A stretch of DNA of 64,000 nt, from the NCBI RefSeq assembly GCF_030272615.1, contig NC_081406.1, positions 212,944,997-213,008,996 on the forward strand, given 5' to 3'. Numbering within the stretch: position 1 is the stretch's first letter; the number at the start of each line of letters is the position of its first letter. The notes under the pieces were generated by a model. That model saw only the letters and a list, made by a program, of their open reading frames with translations, was not told the origin of the DNA and made no database searches. The stretch is from Cryptomeria japonica. Its lineage: Eukaryota; Streptophyta; Pinopsida; Cupressales; Cupressaceae. Positions 23,806 through 34,403 of the stretch are shown piece after piece. A program made the position numbers and the translations under genes.

Positions 23806-24991
23806 TGTTAGAGAGTTCAGATAACCAGAAGACTACTAAGAGGAGGGGTGAATCTATTGTCATAAATTATTGGAACCATTAGAAATTTAAACTTTAATAC
23901 TGGAACCCAAAACATTAATACTCGAATAGCAGATAAACCAATTAAGCATTAACAATAATCACAGGATAAATACCATCCACATGACACCAAGATTTATACA
24001 TGGAAAACCCGATAAAGGGAAAAACCACAGTGGGAAGCCTACCCACAGTTAGATAATACTTCTATAGTAAGTATGTGAATTACAGTGAAGGGGCCTGCAC
24101 TTGTAAGAAGGCCAACAACCTAGAGGGCACTGCTCATCAGAAAAGGAGTCTCACTAACTACATAGAAATACAGACAACAATCTAGAGAAGTGTTGAATTG
24201 CAAAAGATAGCATCTCCTATGCCTGAGTACAACTCTGGTAAGCTCAATACCAGAGGACTAAATCCTCTTACATAAACCCAACTCAATCTCCAATGATTGA
24301 CCAACTCCTCTTCCTCAATGATATTACATTATTCTCACATTACATTCCTTGACCATGACTTCTAACATTAACCATGATCATCTACAATGAGATCTTACAT
24401 CTATATATACAAAGCCTCGACCATAAACAATCAGGTCAGCCACCAGACAATAAACCAATTACATAATTACAAACCATGTCAGCCTTAGGCCAAACAAATA
24501 ATATCCAACACATAAGATATCCTGAAAACACATCAATAGGTCCTATCTACATGTTACATTAAAGCCGGTCCAAAACCTAGATCAACCAAGACCCAGTATA
24601 GGTCCACATGCCACAACAATGATCTCCATCTACCAAGTCTTGAACATGATCACCAACAACATCCAAAAACTCCACTAGAAGCTGTACCAACACCACTTAT
24701 GTAATTCATCAAATATCTCCACCATAAACCAAGCTTATAAGCTAGGAGGATAGCATCTGATCTCCAGACCAAAAACCAACTAACCAAATATGAGAATGAG
24801 TATCATCAACAAGCCAATTCCATCACCATACTATACCAAAGCCTACTAGATCATGCCGGATCCAAGTTAACCAGAAACCACTCAACCTACTAGGACCAGA
24901 AGGGTGTCAGTAAAGAATCCAAACAACTAGTGTTGGCATCAATGACAAAACATTAATGCAACACATAATCAATTCCACCAAATGGCCAATA
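23806..24991 (-). repeat. 5' LTR of element D
   Basis: On the minus strand it runs from 24991 to 23806. The outer end reads TATTGGCCATTTGG against TGTTGGACATTTGG in the other LTR, so the terminal TG is mutated to TA. The inner end is TCTCTAACA beside the primer site. It is the homologue of 10187-11402. Confidence 0.85.
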
Positions 24992-26155
24992 GTTATGGCA
25001 TTAGAAGAAATTTTTTATATTATAGGTTGAGAAGCAATGAAAGATAGGTATGCATGTGATATGTTGTAGTGAAGTATATATGATCTACTAGATTCATTTT
25101 TGGAAGATCCTCATCCTAGGAATCCTGTGTTGTGCTTTTATTGGTTTGTATCTAGTTCTGGTATTAACTATCAGTTACATCAATCATATCAGTTGTATCT
25201 ATTGTTTTGTTGAACATTCATGGAAATCTATGGTATCTGTATCTTGGAGTTGGGTGTTGTTGTGCTTATGGATCCATATCTATGGGTCCGGTTGACTCTT
25301 GTTTGTCCCAATAATTGAGGAGTTTGTTTAAGTATGCTAAGTGCATTAAGGAAGCATGTACAAGATCAATATAGACTGACTTGGTTATCTTATTTTATGG
25401 TTGAGGCATGTTTCTGTAACGTGTTGATTTGAGAAATGTATTATTGTTTAATTCATTTATTCTTCGCCAACATAGTATTTTGGTATATGTTCTTACCGAT
25501 ATATATAGAAGATGTGAGAATGTGGAAATATAATACACAAAGTGACAATTGAAGAAGAGAAGAGTTCTAGACAATAGAGCAGTTGTTGTGAGAGAAGAAG
25601 TATACAGTGTATGAGCGAAGGTATGTGAAGAAGAGTCAGAATGTCAACAATGTTGTAGTAATCCTTTACAGATCTACTAGAAGTGATTGGTTTGGCAGAT
25701 AAGTGCATTAATTGCTTATTGGATTTGTTGTAGGTGATTGTAGATAGTGGTATAGTGATCCATTACCAGATCATCTATGATTTCTGTGAGTTGTTATCTG
25801 AGCTTAACTTGGAACTGAATTCATGCATTAGGAGATTCAATTTTCCCAATTCACTAACTTTTTATTGTAGTGAGCATTCCAGTAGTGAGCTTCTTTTCTA
25901 TCTGGCAGTGAGCCACCCCTTTTTGTAAACACCATATAACTAGTTATATTATCTTGATATCTAACCCTCTCTGTGGTTTTTCCCATTTGGTTTTTCCACG
26001 TATAAAATCCAGTGTTCAATTTGTGGATGTGTTATTTGTTTATTTTGCATTTTTTATTTCATGTTGAAGAGATTATTTGTTAACGTTATTTGGCAAAAGT
26101 TTTATATGTGTGAGAATATTGATTCACCTCCCCTCTCAGCATTTTGGTCCATTCA
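24992..26155 (+). repeat. 3' LTR of element C, second segment
   Basis: It resumes after D with the second GTTAT (24992-24996). Near 25975 is the signature 'gtggtttttcccatttgg', and near 26125 the closing block CACCTCCCCTCTCAG, both in the same order as in the other Copia LTRs here. The exact right end was not located; sequence after about 26160 belongs to K. The whole LTR without D would be about 1.25 kb. Confidence 0.65.
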
Positions 26156-26905
26156 ACCAATTCAATATTTTCTCTCTCTTCTCATATGACTTAAAAGTAA
26201 GCAGTTCCTTACTAGAATTAGAAGCTATGTATCTTCTTCTTTTTTTGCAAGCTTCATGTGTTTGATCATTGTTTCTACTTTTATCTTGATGTTTTAGATC
26301 AATGAGATCCTAAGTCCTTGGGTGCTTGGTGTTTCTTGTCTCTTTGATGTCTTGGTAAAAGTCTTTTGATGCTATCCTATACTCTATGGAGAGTATAAGC
26401 GTAAGTTCATATTCTAGTGAGGCTAAATGTAGGGTCAAAAATTGTATCCTTGTCTAATTTTATGCTCACTTGGGCCTCATTTTAGTGTTTTTATTTCCTT
26501 CTATGCCTCAATTATACTTTATTTTTCTCAAATGAGTGCCAAATATGTGGTCTTTTCTCTCTGCTGTTTCTTCCCAACCTTTTCCTAGTCCAAAAGGATT
26601 GGAATAGGTTACCTTGCACCCTAACCCTCTAGGATTATGGTGCTAGGTTCCATAGTCTAGGCCAAAAGTCCCCAAAATTGAATCCTTTAATGGTCAAAAA
26701 AATTGAGAAAGAAATGATATCTGATATCGACCTTCTTCATAATTTTCAACATGTTTCATGAGGTTAGGAATAAAGGCAAGTATTATCCCCTCATTTGAAA
26801 CATCTCTCCACAAGTTTCTAATTTATCTTCAAGTGAACAAACATCATCATTAATGTAGTGAAGGAAAGGTCAAGTATTCAGATTTTTCAAACATTCAAGA
26901 TGACA
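26156..26905 (+). mobile_element. Element K, left part: 3' end of a Tat-like Gypsy element
   Basis: 26270-26427 aligns with the 3' internal end of element N (38455-38590). Shared features are the order CCT(T)AGTCC..GGG.GCTTGGTGT, a GTAAAAGTCTTTT block and the junction GGCTAAATGTAG. The LTR begins at 26428 (TGTAGGGTCAAAAATTG). The LTR is split by element J at 26906. No coding sequence remains on this side; C appears to have inserted into the internal region near 26156. Confidence 0.6.
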
Positions 26906-28048
26906 TGTTGGCAAGAGACACTATTCCGGTAATGTTACATGCATGGAGATTTCTTAGGGATTTTCATTGATGGAAACTCAGCCTAGTAATCCTATCTGGT
27001 ACCTGTAGATTTGATCTACTAGAAGTCATATTGACTTTAGGTATAAGTCCAGCAAAGTGTGAACACAGTGTATAGATCCAGTGAGAACAACTCATTTCTG
27101 GTGATGTAGTTTTGGTTGCGATGATTGGGATAGTCAATTGGTTGTTTAAAGAAGATCATTTTGTAATTATAGCCTCTGATATCGCTTCTAGTGCATGATT
27201 CTTGATCTGGTATCCAGTGATTCTAAAAGAGTAAAGCTATTATGTGGACAAGTTGGATAACGTGTGTTGCGGAATTGTAGGGATGACTTCAGTGATTGAT
27301 ATTGTGATCGAGGAGTTTTTGCCATTGCGTGTGAAGTTTGTGATCATATTTTTTAGGTCCAGTATATGGATTTGTGTTGGAGTGAGCCGACATGAGACTA
27401 CACATTTCATATTCTGCAGTTTTGTGAAGCCGACTTGTTGGAGATCTATTTTGGTGGTGCAGATATATAAGATAGTCTTGGGTGATCATTTTGGAGAAGA
27501 TATATGTGTGCAAAATTATTTTGGGAGCGATTGAGCATAATTTCACATGCACATCTTGTGTTTTGTTGATCTGGTATTTGGAAATAGAGCGAAACAAAGT
27601 AGTTTTTTAGTTCAGTGGCAACAGATCATTTTGAGCTTAACCAGAACTGATTCTTGGTATTTGTAGATGTTGTATTCCAGTTCAGACATTGTATTTCTTT
27701 TTATATCACATTTGTAGGATAGTGAGTCCTCTGGGGTTGCAGCCCTGTTTTGTATTTGAGCAGTGAGCTCTAGGTAGTGTTCTTGAATGCAAGTGCATTC
27801 CCCTTTTGTAATATTGTTCTACTATTGGCCATAGTACAATAATATTGTGGGTTCAAATCTCACCATGGTTTTTCCCTTTTCGTGTTTCCATGTAAAAATT
27901 CTGGTGTTACGGTTGTGTGGTTATTTTCTTTGATTTTTTGCATTATACTTTCTATCTTTTGCATCTGGTGGTTTAAGAATCAATTTAATAATCTAGTAAA
28001 TTGTAGAACACTGACTCACCCCCCTCTTAGTGTTCATTGATTGTAACT
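26906..28048 (+). repeat. 5' LTR of element J
   Basis: It runs from TGTTGGCAAGAGACACTATT to about 28048. The C-run CACCCCCCTCTTAGTGTTCA is at 28017-28036. The expected CCAACA end is missing, replaced by sequence that continues into the ORF. Confidence 0.85.
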
Positions 28049-28879
28049 AATGAAGATGACTTTTCACATGGAACAATTGAGTTGAGTACTCTATCTCCTA
28101 TCCAAGCATTAAATCTAGCCACTCTTGCCCAAATCAAAGCAAGTGAGGACTTACTTAAGTCCACATCTAAAGAAAAAGAGGTAATATCTTTAGCAACTTC
28201 AGTTTTGGAGAAAATTTTGCCTAATCTTAAGCAGGATTCCAATGGAACACCCTCTGGTAAGCTTAAGAGTATGTTACATAAAGTTGAATCAGATTTTGAG
28301 TCATTAGAGAAAGTGGCAGATGAGGTAGTTCTAAAAAGATTTAATGACATGAGATTGAAATCAACTTTGCAAGTGGTTGAAGGTGACAGAGTCAGTCTGA
28401 AGATTGTTGTAAAAAGTGTAGAGGATGCCCTAACTGAAGGTGGTAAGATATTTAAGTCATGTCTCATTTTGCCTAAATTTACAATTGATATTGACAAGAA
28501 AATAAGGGATCATGAAGGGCAGTTGGCCGACATTGCACAATCTTTTTATCCTCAGTTAGCTTTTCCCAATAATTTTGAAGCTCAGATAATAGATCTAACT
28601 AATAAAATAAAGATCTTGTATAAAGAGAAAGAGAAAATTTTGAGCAGAGTAGGAGAATTGAGGAGTCTAATCACTCCCCAGTTGGACACTTTGCTAGGAG
28701 CTCAACAGGATGCAGTTACTACTTTGGGAAAAGATGTACCATCAGATCTTAAGGGCGTAGAAGTACATGCATTGATGTTTAGTGCCTTAATCTATGTTTT
28801 GGATTGTTTCATGAGAGGATGGAGTGAGTATTTGAAGTCTTTGAAGGTAACTTATGTAGAGATTTTCAAGTTTCTGTAG
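28037..28879 (+). CDS. Extra ORF of element J (coiled-coil protein, 280 aa)
   Basis: This is the only extra ORF in the window without a stop, 280 residues, largely helical and charged with no membrane span, signal peptide or catalytic motif. The start given (ATG 28037) lies in the last bases of the left LTR, so the true N terminus is probably lost and the reading frame truncated. It resembles element H and the C-terminal part of element B: J has TIDIDKKIRDHEGQLADIA, H has TVDIDKKMSKIQEEINKLA; both then have a Phe-Glu segment, a Lys/Glu-rich REKE/KEKE stretch and an LxPxLDxL motif. It also resembles element A in its first half. Function unknown. Confidence 0.6.
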   Translation: MIVTNEDDFSHGTIELSTLSPIQALNLATLAQIKASEDLLKSTSKEKEVISLATSVLEKILPNLKQDSNGTPSGKLKSMLHKVESDFESLEKVADEVVLKRFNDMRLKSTLQVVEGDRVSLKIVVKSVEDALTEGGKIFKSCLILPKFTIDIDKKIRDHEGQLADIAQSFYPQLAFPNNFEAQIIDLTNKIKILYKEKEKILSRVGELRSLITPQLDTLLGAQQDAVTTLGKDVPSDLKGVEVHALMFSALIYVLDCFMRGWSEYLKSLKVTYVEIFKFL

Positions 28880-29057
28880 ATCACTGTACACATTCTTTTG
28901 TATATAAGTTTTGGCGGATTCCTACCTTTTTCATTGATGTCAAAGGGGGAGAGGGAGCAGTGAAAAATGGTGCACATTCTTAGGGGGAGTCAGTTGAGTG
29001 TACATATTTTATGATTGATTGTTTTCAAGTGTTGCCACCAATGCCAAAGGGGGAGAT

Positions 29058-30190
29058 TGTTGGCAAGAGACACTATTCCGGTGATTTTAGATGCATGGAG
29101 ATTACTTAGGGTTTGTCATTGATGGAAACTCAACCTAGTAATCCTATCTAGTACCTGTATATTTGATCTATCAGAAGTCATATTGAATTTAGGCCTAAGT
29201 CCGGTAGAGTGTGAACACAGTGTACAGATCTAGTGAGAACAACTCATTTCTAGTGATGCAGTTTTGGTTGCGGTGATTGGGATAGTCGATTGGTTGTTTA
29301 AGGTAGATAAATTTGTAATTCTATCCTTTGATGTCGATTCTAGTGCATGATTCTCGGTCTGACATCCGGTGATTCTGATAGAACAGAGCTATTGTGTGGA
29401 CAAGTTGGGTAACGTGTGTTGCATAATTGTAGAGATGACTTTGGTGATTAGTATTGTGTTTGAGGAGTTTGTGTTGTTGTGTGTGAAGCTTGTGATCATA
29501 TGTTTTAGGTCTAGTATATGGATTTGTGATGGAGTGAGCTGACATGAGACTACATGTTTCATATTTTGTAGTTTTGTGAAGCTTACCTATTGGAGATCTA
29601 TTTTGGTGGTGCAAATATATAAGATAGACTTGGGTGATCATTTTGGAGAAGATATATGTGTAATAAATTGTTTTGAGAGTGATTGAGCATAGTTTAACAT
29701 GCGCATCTTGAGTTTTGTTGATCCGGTATTTGGTAGCATAGCATAATAGAGCAGTTTTTTAGTTCAGTGGTAGTGAATCATTTTGAGCTTAACCAGAACT
29801 TATTCTTGGCATTTGTAGATGTTGTCTTCTAGTTCAAACATTATATTTGTTTTTATATCACATTTGTAGGACCTAAGTCCTCTGAGGTTGCAGCCCTGTT
29901 TTGTATTTAAACAGTGAGCTCTAGGTAGTGTGCCTGAATGCAAGTGCATTACCCTTTTGTAATATTGTTCTAATACTAGCCATGTAGTATAATAATATTG
30001 TTATTTCAAATCCCACAATAGTTTTTCCCTTTTCAGGTTTCCACTTAAAAATTCTAGTGTTATGGTTGTGTGGTTATTTGCTTTGAGTTTTTGCATTATA
30101 CTTTCCATCTTTTGTATCTGGTGGTTTAAGAATCATTTTAATAATCTAGTAAATTGCAGAACATTGAATCAGTATACATTGATTCCAACA
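29058..30190 (+). repeat. 3' LTR of element J
   Basis: It begins TGTTGGCAAGAGAC immediately after CCAAAGGGGGAGAT and ends GATTCCAACA, giving TGTTGG...CCAACA. It diverges moderately from the 5' LTR, and the C-run near its end is mutated (TTGAATCAGTATACATTG). Confidence 0.9.
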
Positions 30191-30195
30191 TGACA

Positions 30196-31040
30196 TTCAT
30201 GATCAAATTTATGTTAAGTCATGCATGAATGAATACATAGCAACATCAACCTTTCTTTCATAAAGACTTCAAGGAAAGGGAGGTTCATGAATTAATATAG
30301 AACTTTTTAATTCAACATTTTATTCCAAATGTAGCCTCTACCTTGCAAGGGAAAGCTCTCTTTTCTATTTATTCATCATTATATGGTTAATTCCAAACTT
30401 GGGATTTGACCTAGGAAAACCCCTATTAGTTAACCCAAATCCATTTTATTCTCTTGTGTTTGCAAGTTACATGTTTATTAGAGAAGGATTATAGATTTAT
30501 AAAGTACAAACTAAGACAAAGATAATTAGATTTTGAAGAAGCATAAAACCCTAGATACCCTAGATGTTGTGGTATCACAATGTCTGACACTTTTTTGATG
30601 AAATTTTAGGGAGATATTTTGAGCAACATCCTGATTCCAAATCTACTTCTAACATCTACATTTGACACCTTCAGGACTAGGATTCCTATTGACATAGTCT
30701 AACACTTTCAGGCTCAAATTATAGACACAGGTTACTTTATGTTCCCTAGTTCCATATTGATACTTAAGAGTCTGCATATCTAATCTATAGCTTATTGTTT
30801 ATGTTGATTACTCTCAATTTTGCATCATTATCCCTAGGTCTCACATTTAATCATTCTTTCTTATCCGATTGCATCAATTCAACAAAAGGAACTTGTAATG
30901 AACAGTTGTGCCCAACTCTCACATAGGTCTAAGGTTGGGCCTATTGGCCATTTCCTTAATGTGGATTGATGTGAATGGGTTTAATTCTTAGATTGCATGT
31001 TTAGACAAGTGAATCCCATTTGAACAACTCTATAATATCA
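30196..31040 (+). mobile_element. Element K, right part: LTR continuation and unassigned sequence
   Basis: The LTR resumes after J. At 30390-30430 'attccaaacttgggatttgacctagg' parallels N's LTR at about 32660 ('attccaaaaccggggtttgacc'), which fixes orientation. From ~30560 to 31040 I recognise nothing: no ORF, no clear LTR end. Confidence 0.5.
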
Positions 31041-31044
31041 TTAA

Positions 31045-31991
31045 AAGATTTCCTAAAGTACAAGGCAATGACTATATACATGTTATTATGGATATACTAA
31101 TGAAGTATGCATATTTATTTTCCTTCACTTTAGGTTTTAAGGAAGCACAAGTGGATAATTTAATTATCAAGGAAGTGATGAAACTCTAGGGACTACCCAT
31201 GAATATTGTGAATGATAGAGGTAGTCAGTTCATGAGTTTGTTTTGGAAAAGATCTTTTCCTTTTAGTGAGAATCAAGCTCACCCCCAACACTAGCTACCA
31301 CCCATTAATAGATGACTAAACCAAAATTATGAAAAAATGGGTGGAAGTTAATTTGAAAAATTATGTTGTTAATTAGTAGAAGACATTCTATCAAATGACT
31401 CTACTTGGGTGAGAGCACTGCTATAACGTCACCTAGGAGAGCATTGCTATTTAACACCACCTACCACATGTTAATCAACATGATTCTATTCATGACCTTG
31501 TATGGATATGAATCTTGAAGCCTCGTTGATCTCATTCTAGCAAATAAAAGGGTATTGGGAGCAAGTGATATGATCAAATAAAGCCAACATATTCCTAAAT
31601 CACAAGAAAAATAATCTTCAACATAATCAAAACCAACAAAATATGTATGCCAACCATCCTACTAGGATTGAGAGAAATTTTGAGATAAGAGACATGGCTT
31701 TTGTTATATCATAGACATATAAGAATTTTTTTGTCAAAGGGCAATGGGTCAAAAATGCTCAAACTATGTTTCTATGGGCCTTACTAATTTTTGATAAGGA
31801 TAAAGTGAAGTGACATTTGAATTGGAGCTATTAGAGGGAAGAATTTTTTTTTCTTTCAAGAATCTTACCTCAAAAAGGCGTTATGAAAACATATAAAACT
31901 CTCATATGAGTTGCCTTCAATTGATGATCAAACAACAAATTGGTTTTGGTTAATGTGCGCTAGTCATGGATGTAAGGGATAGAAAGATAAG
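31045..31991 (+). pseudogene. Element L: decayed Gypsy integrase (left part)
   Basis: Degenerate plus-strand integrase of chromovirus type. Visible segments: VIMDILMKYAYLFSF (31090-31134), MKLxGLPMNIVNDRGSQFMS (31177-31236; second catalytic Asp present), then after a frameshift LTPNTSYHP and IMKKWVEVN (the catalytic Glu context is lost, TEV replaced by TKI). MILFMTLYGYE near 31480 matches the conserved segment before the integrase C-terminal domain. Element N is inserted at 31992, and the reading continues at 39803. Confidence 0.75.
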
Positions 31992-33229
31992 TGTAGCGTC
32001 CTAAAATTGCGACACTTGCAATTTCGACTGCATTTTGGTCTTCACGATGGCGACGCAACACGCAACCTGAATGGAGACCCCAAAACTTGCTCACGACACC
32101 AAAAACTGCATTTTTCAAGCACCATTGGCCTGAACCTCCTTGCACCCCGCTGTCCCGGAGGTGGGACCAGAGCGCCCAGCGCCCTGGTCCGTCAGGACCA
32201 GGGTGCCCAACGCCCTGGTCCCTGGGTCCTATTTTGGGCCCGGTCTCCTAAGTGATATCGGGTCTTTTTGATTGCAATTTGGAAATATACTTCCCTGGTC
32301 GGCCTAAGGTCGGGAAAATCAGTCTATCAGCCCTAATTGACAAGTATATAAACTACATTTTTCTCTCTCATTTAGGGAGAACACATACATGACGGAAAAA
32401 GCGTGGAAACTATACTCAAGCATTCAAGCATTCAAGCATTCCTTCTAAGTCTCCATTCAAGGCTAAGTGTTGCATTCAAGACAAGGATTCAACCATTGAA
32501 GAGGAGATCACTTACTACATGCTACATACAACATACTACATACTACAACATACAACATCTAAACCTTCGCACATAAGGATACCAACATCCTTAGAACAAG
32601 GTATTAGTACTTGTTTACATTACAGTCATTTACATTTACAGCTCTTGCTCATTTCTTGGTTAATTCCAAAACCGGGGTTTGACCTAAAGGCAAACCCCTA
32701 ATCCCTAACCCCCCAATCGTCTTCGCTTTTCTGTGTGTAGGTTGCAGGTACGCAGCTGAGATTGAAGATCTGGAATCCTTGTGCAGAGACGAACTGATCC
32801 CCCTTCGTTTGACGGATTTTTCGGAGGACCGTGGCGCCGGGCGCCATCGTCCCGACAACTTTTGCTCAAATTTGCAGGACAGCGCCGTATCGACATTTTA
32901 CTGCTAATTCTAGGTCCGCAGCTTCATCCTATAACCTAAACTCAGTTTATAAGCGAATCTTTGTCACTTTCTATGCATGCTTAGCTTAATTCTTCTATGC
33001 ATATTCTTTACAAAAGAGGGTAGCCTTGCTTTCCTAACCCTTGAAATTCATTTAGCATCCAATCTTACATTGTGTGGGATTAAATCTTATGAGTTTCAAC
33101 CCCTCTTTTGAATGTAAAGTCTTCCCCTTAAGTGAAAACCCATCGAATCCTAGCGAACCTCCCTTCTCTCTCCTCGGAGTCGGAAGAGGGGAGAACAACT
33201 AGGGTTCGACCGCGATTTTCCGCTTTACA
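31992..33229 (+). repeat. 5' LTR of element N
   Basis: It runs from TGTAGCGTCCTAAAATTG to CCGCTTTACA. It contains a 31-bp near-tandem duplication around 32180-32221, including a 9-bp stem with a 4-base loop (CCCTGGTCC gtca GGACCAGGG, 32182-32203), absent from the other LTR. Flanked by ATAAG. Confidence 0.95.
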
Positions 33230-34403
33230 TTTTGGTGAACCCGACGTGAACATCCTTTCTGATTTTTCATGCTTAGATCTGAAAAGTTGATTACATTTCC
33301 ATGTTTGATCTTTTGCAAAATTTTAGAGGTGATCGCATAAAAACCCTAAATTTTCTTTTTGAACATTGAACTTGCGAAATGTTTAATTGTTAATGCTTGC
33401 TTCAGATCTGCTTTTCTATTACAAATTATCAATTCATGTCTGTACTTTAATTTTGAAAATTAAGTGGTTAAAAGTCAAAACCCTAATTTTTGAAACCCTC
33501 TTGATTCAACCTTTGTCCGACAATTTCACTGATCAAAACATCTCCAAATCAGCTGTAACTTTGGATTCTGCAATAAAATCACATTATCCTTCATCCCTGA
33601 AAATTTGGAAAAAAGTTGCGAGGACCGTGTTGCACTCCGAGCGCCATCGTCCCCGACATTTTTTCCGAAATTTCGGGAGCGACATCTTACTGTGTTTTTC
33701 TGCTAAAATCCAGAATTTTGGCTGATTTTATCAATTATAACACCTTCAAAATTACAGTCAAAGTTGGTCTTGCGATTGCTTGGTCTAAGGCTCCTAATCA
33801 TTCAAAAATTGTCGAAATTAAAATTTTGTGTCAAAATTGCGTTTTTATTATCATAAATCTGAAAAGTGTGTCTACATTCATTCGAAATTTCAGTGCTTTA
33901 TTCAAATTCTTGCAATTTATGACTTTTGAAATTAAGTGCTTAATTACAACAACTTTGATTTCCGCTTTCAAAATTGAATTTTGCATGAAATTGAGTCAAT
34001 TTTTAATTTTCAAAATTTGCATTGCTTTTGACATTCCCTCTAAAATCATAAAATTCAAAATTTCAGTTTCCCTCTCTTTTTCAAAAATTCAAATTTTGCA
34101 TTTTTCGACAATCTGGATAGGGTTCAATTTTGAGATTGCAACTTTAATTTGGCCTATCTACAGATCGTAAAATCCCTCAATTTTTTCAGATTAGCTCTAA
34201 AATCATCATACCTTTCATCCCTGCAAATTTCGAAAAAAGTTGTGAGGACCGTGTTGCACTCTGAGCGCCACGGTCCCGGACATTTTTTCCGAAATTTCGG
34301 GAGACTGTTGTGATTGTATTTAACAGCTTAAATCTGGAAGATTGGCTGGTTTTACTGAAAATTGCTACCTCTAAGATCAAAATCTTTTCTCTCTCTCTAG
34401 TGC
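33230..34403 (+). other. Primer site and 5' leader of element N
   Basis: TTTTGGTGAACCCGACGTG follows the LTR and sits at the primer-site position; I did not assign the tRNA. The leader is AT-rich apart from a ~90-bp segment present twice (33592-33681 and 34216-34303), containing GAGGACCGTGTTGCACTC and TTTTTTCCGAAATTTCGGGAG. A weaker form occurs in the LTRs (32812-32880, 39380-39448). Short ORFs here look like chance. Confidence 0.65.

Larger units (their letters stand above)
10187..24991 (-). mobile_element. Element D: Sirevirus-like Copia element interrupted by E
   Basis: Antisense LTR retrotransposon with both LTRs (10187-11402 and 23806-24991) and a perfect 5-bp target duplication, GTTAT, at 10182-10186 and 24992-24996. 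Minus-strand order: 5' LTR, primer site, gag, protease, integrase, [E inserted], rest of integrase region, RT, RNase H, purine-rich 3' region, 3' LTR. Removing E leaves about 7.05 kb. The host is the 3' LTR of C. All reading frames are broken and the LTRs differ by many substitutions, so it is not recent. Confidence 0.9.
26906..30190 (+). mobile_element. Element J: short pol-less Copia derivative carrying only the extra ORF
   Basis: 3,285-bp element with LTRs 26906-~28048 and 29058-30190 and a perfect target duplication TGACA at 26901-26905 and 30191-30195. The inside is one open ORF (28037-28879) and a 3' region with polypurine tracts (at 28943 and 29044-29057). There is no primer site, gag or pol. 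The last ~7 bases of the left LTR (GTAACT instead of CCAACA) differ from the right LTR, so the left LTR appears fused directly to the internal ORF. It is inserted in the LTR of K. Confidence 0.9.

Noticed and set aside
10187-24991. Treating the three Copia pieces at 10187-24991 as separate elements
   Set aside because: Matching GTTAT and CTAGG duplications and a continuous D frame across E show one element nested in another.
32649-32896. Minus-strand ORFs repeated in both LTRs of N (also 39217-39464)
   Set aside because: Their repetition is due to LTR identity, and there is no sign of coding.
33387-34170. ORFs in the leader of element N
   Set aside because: They have low-complexity AT-driven content, no family pattern and no conservation between frames; treated as chance.
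34216-34303. CRISPR or satellite array from the repeated GC-rich motif in N
   Set aside because: There are only two copies in the leader and one per LTR, widely and irregularly spaced, within a plant retroelement.
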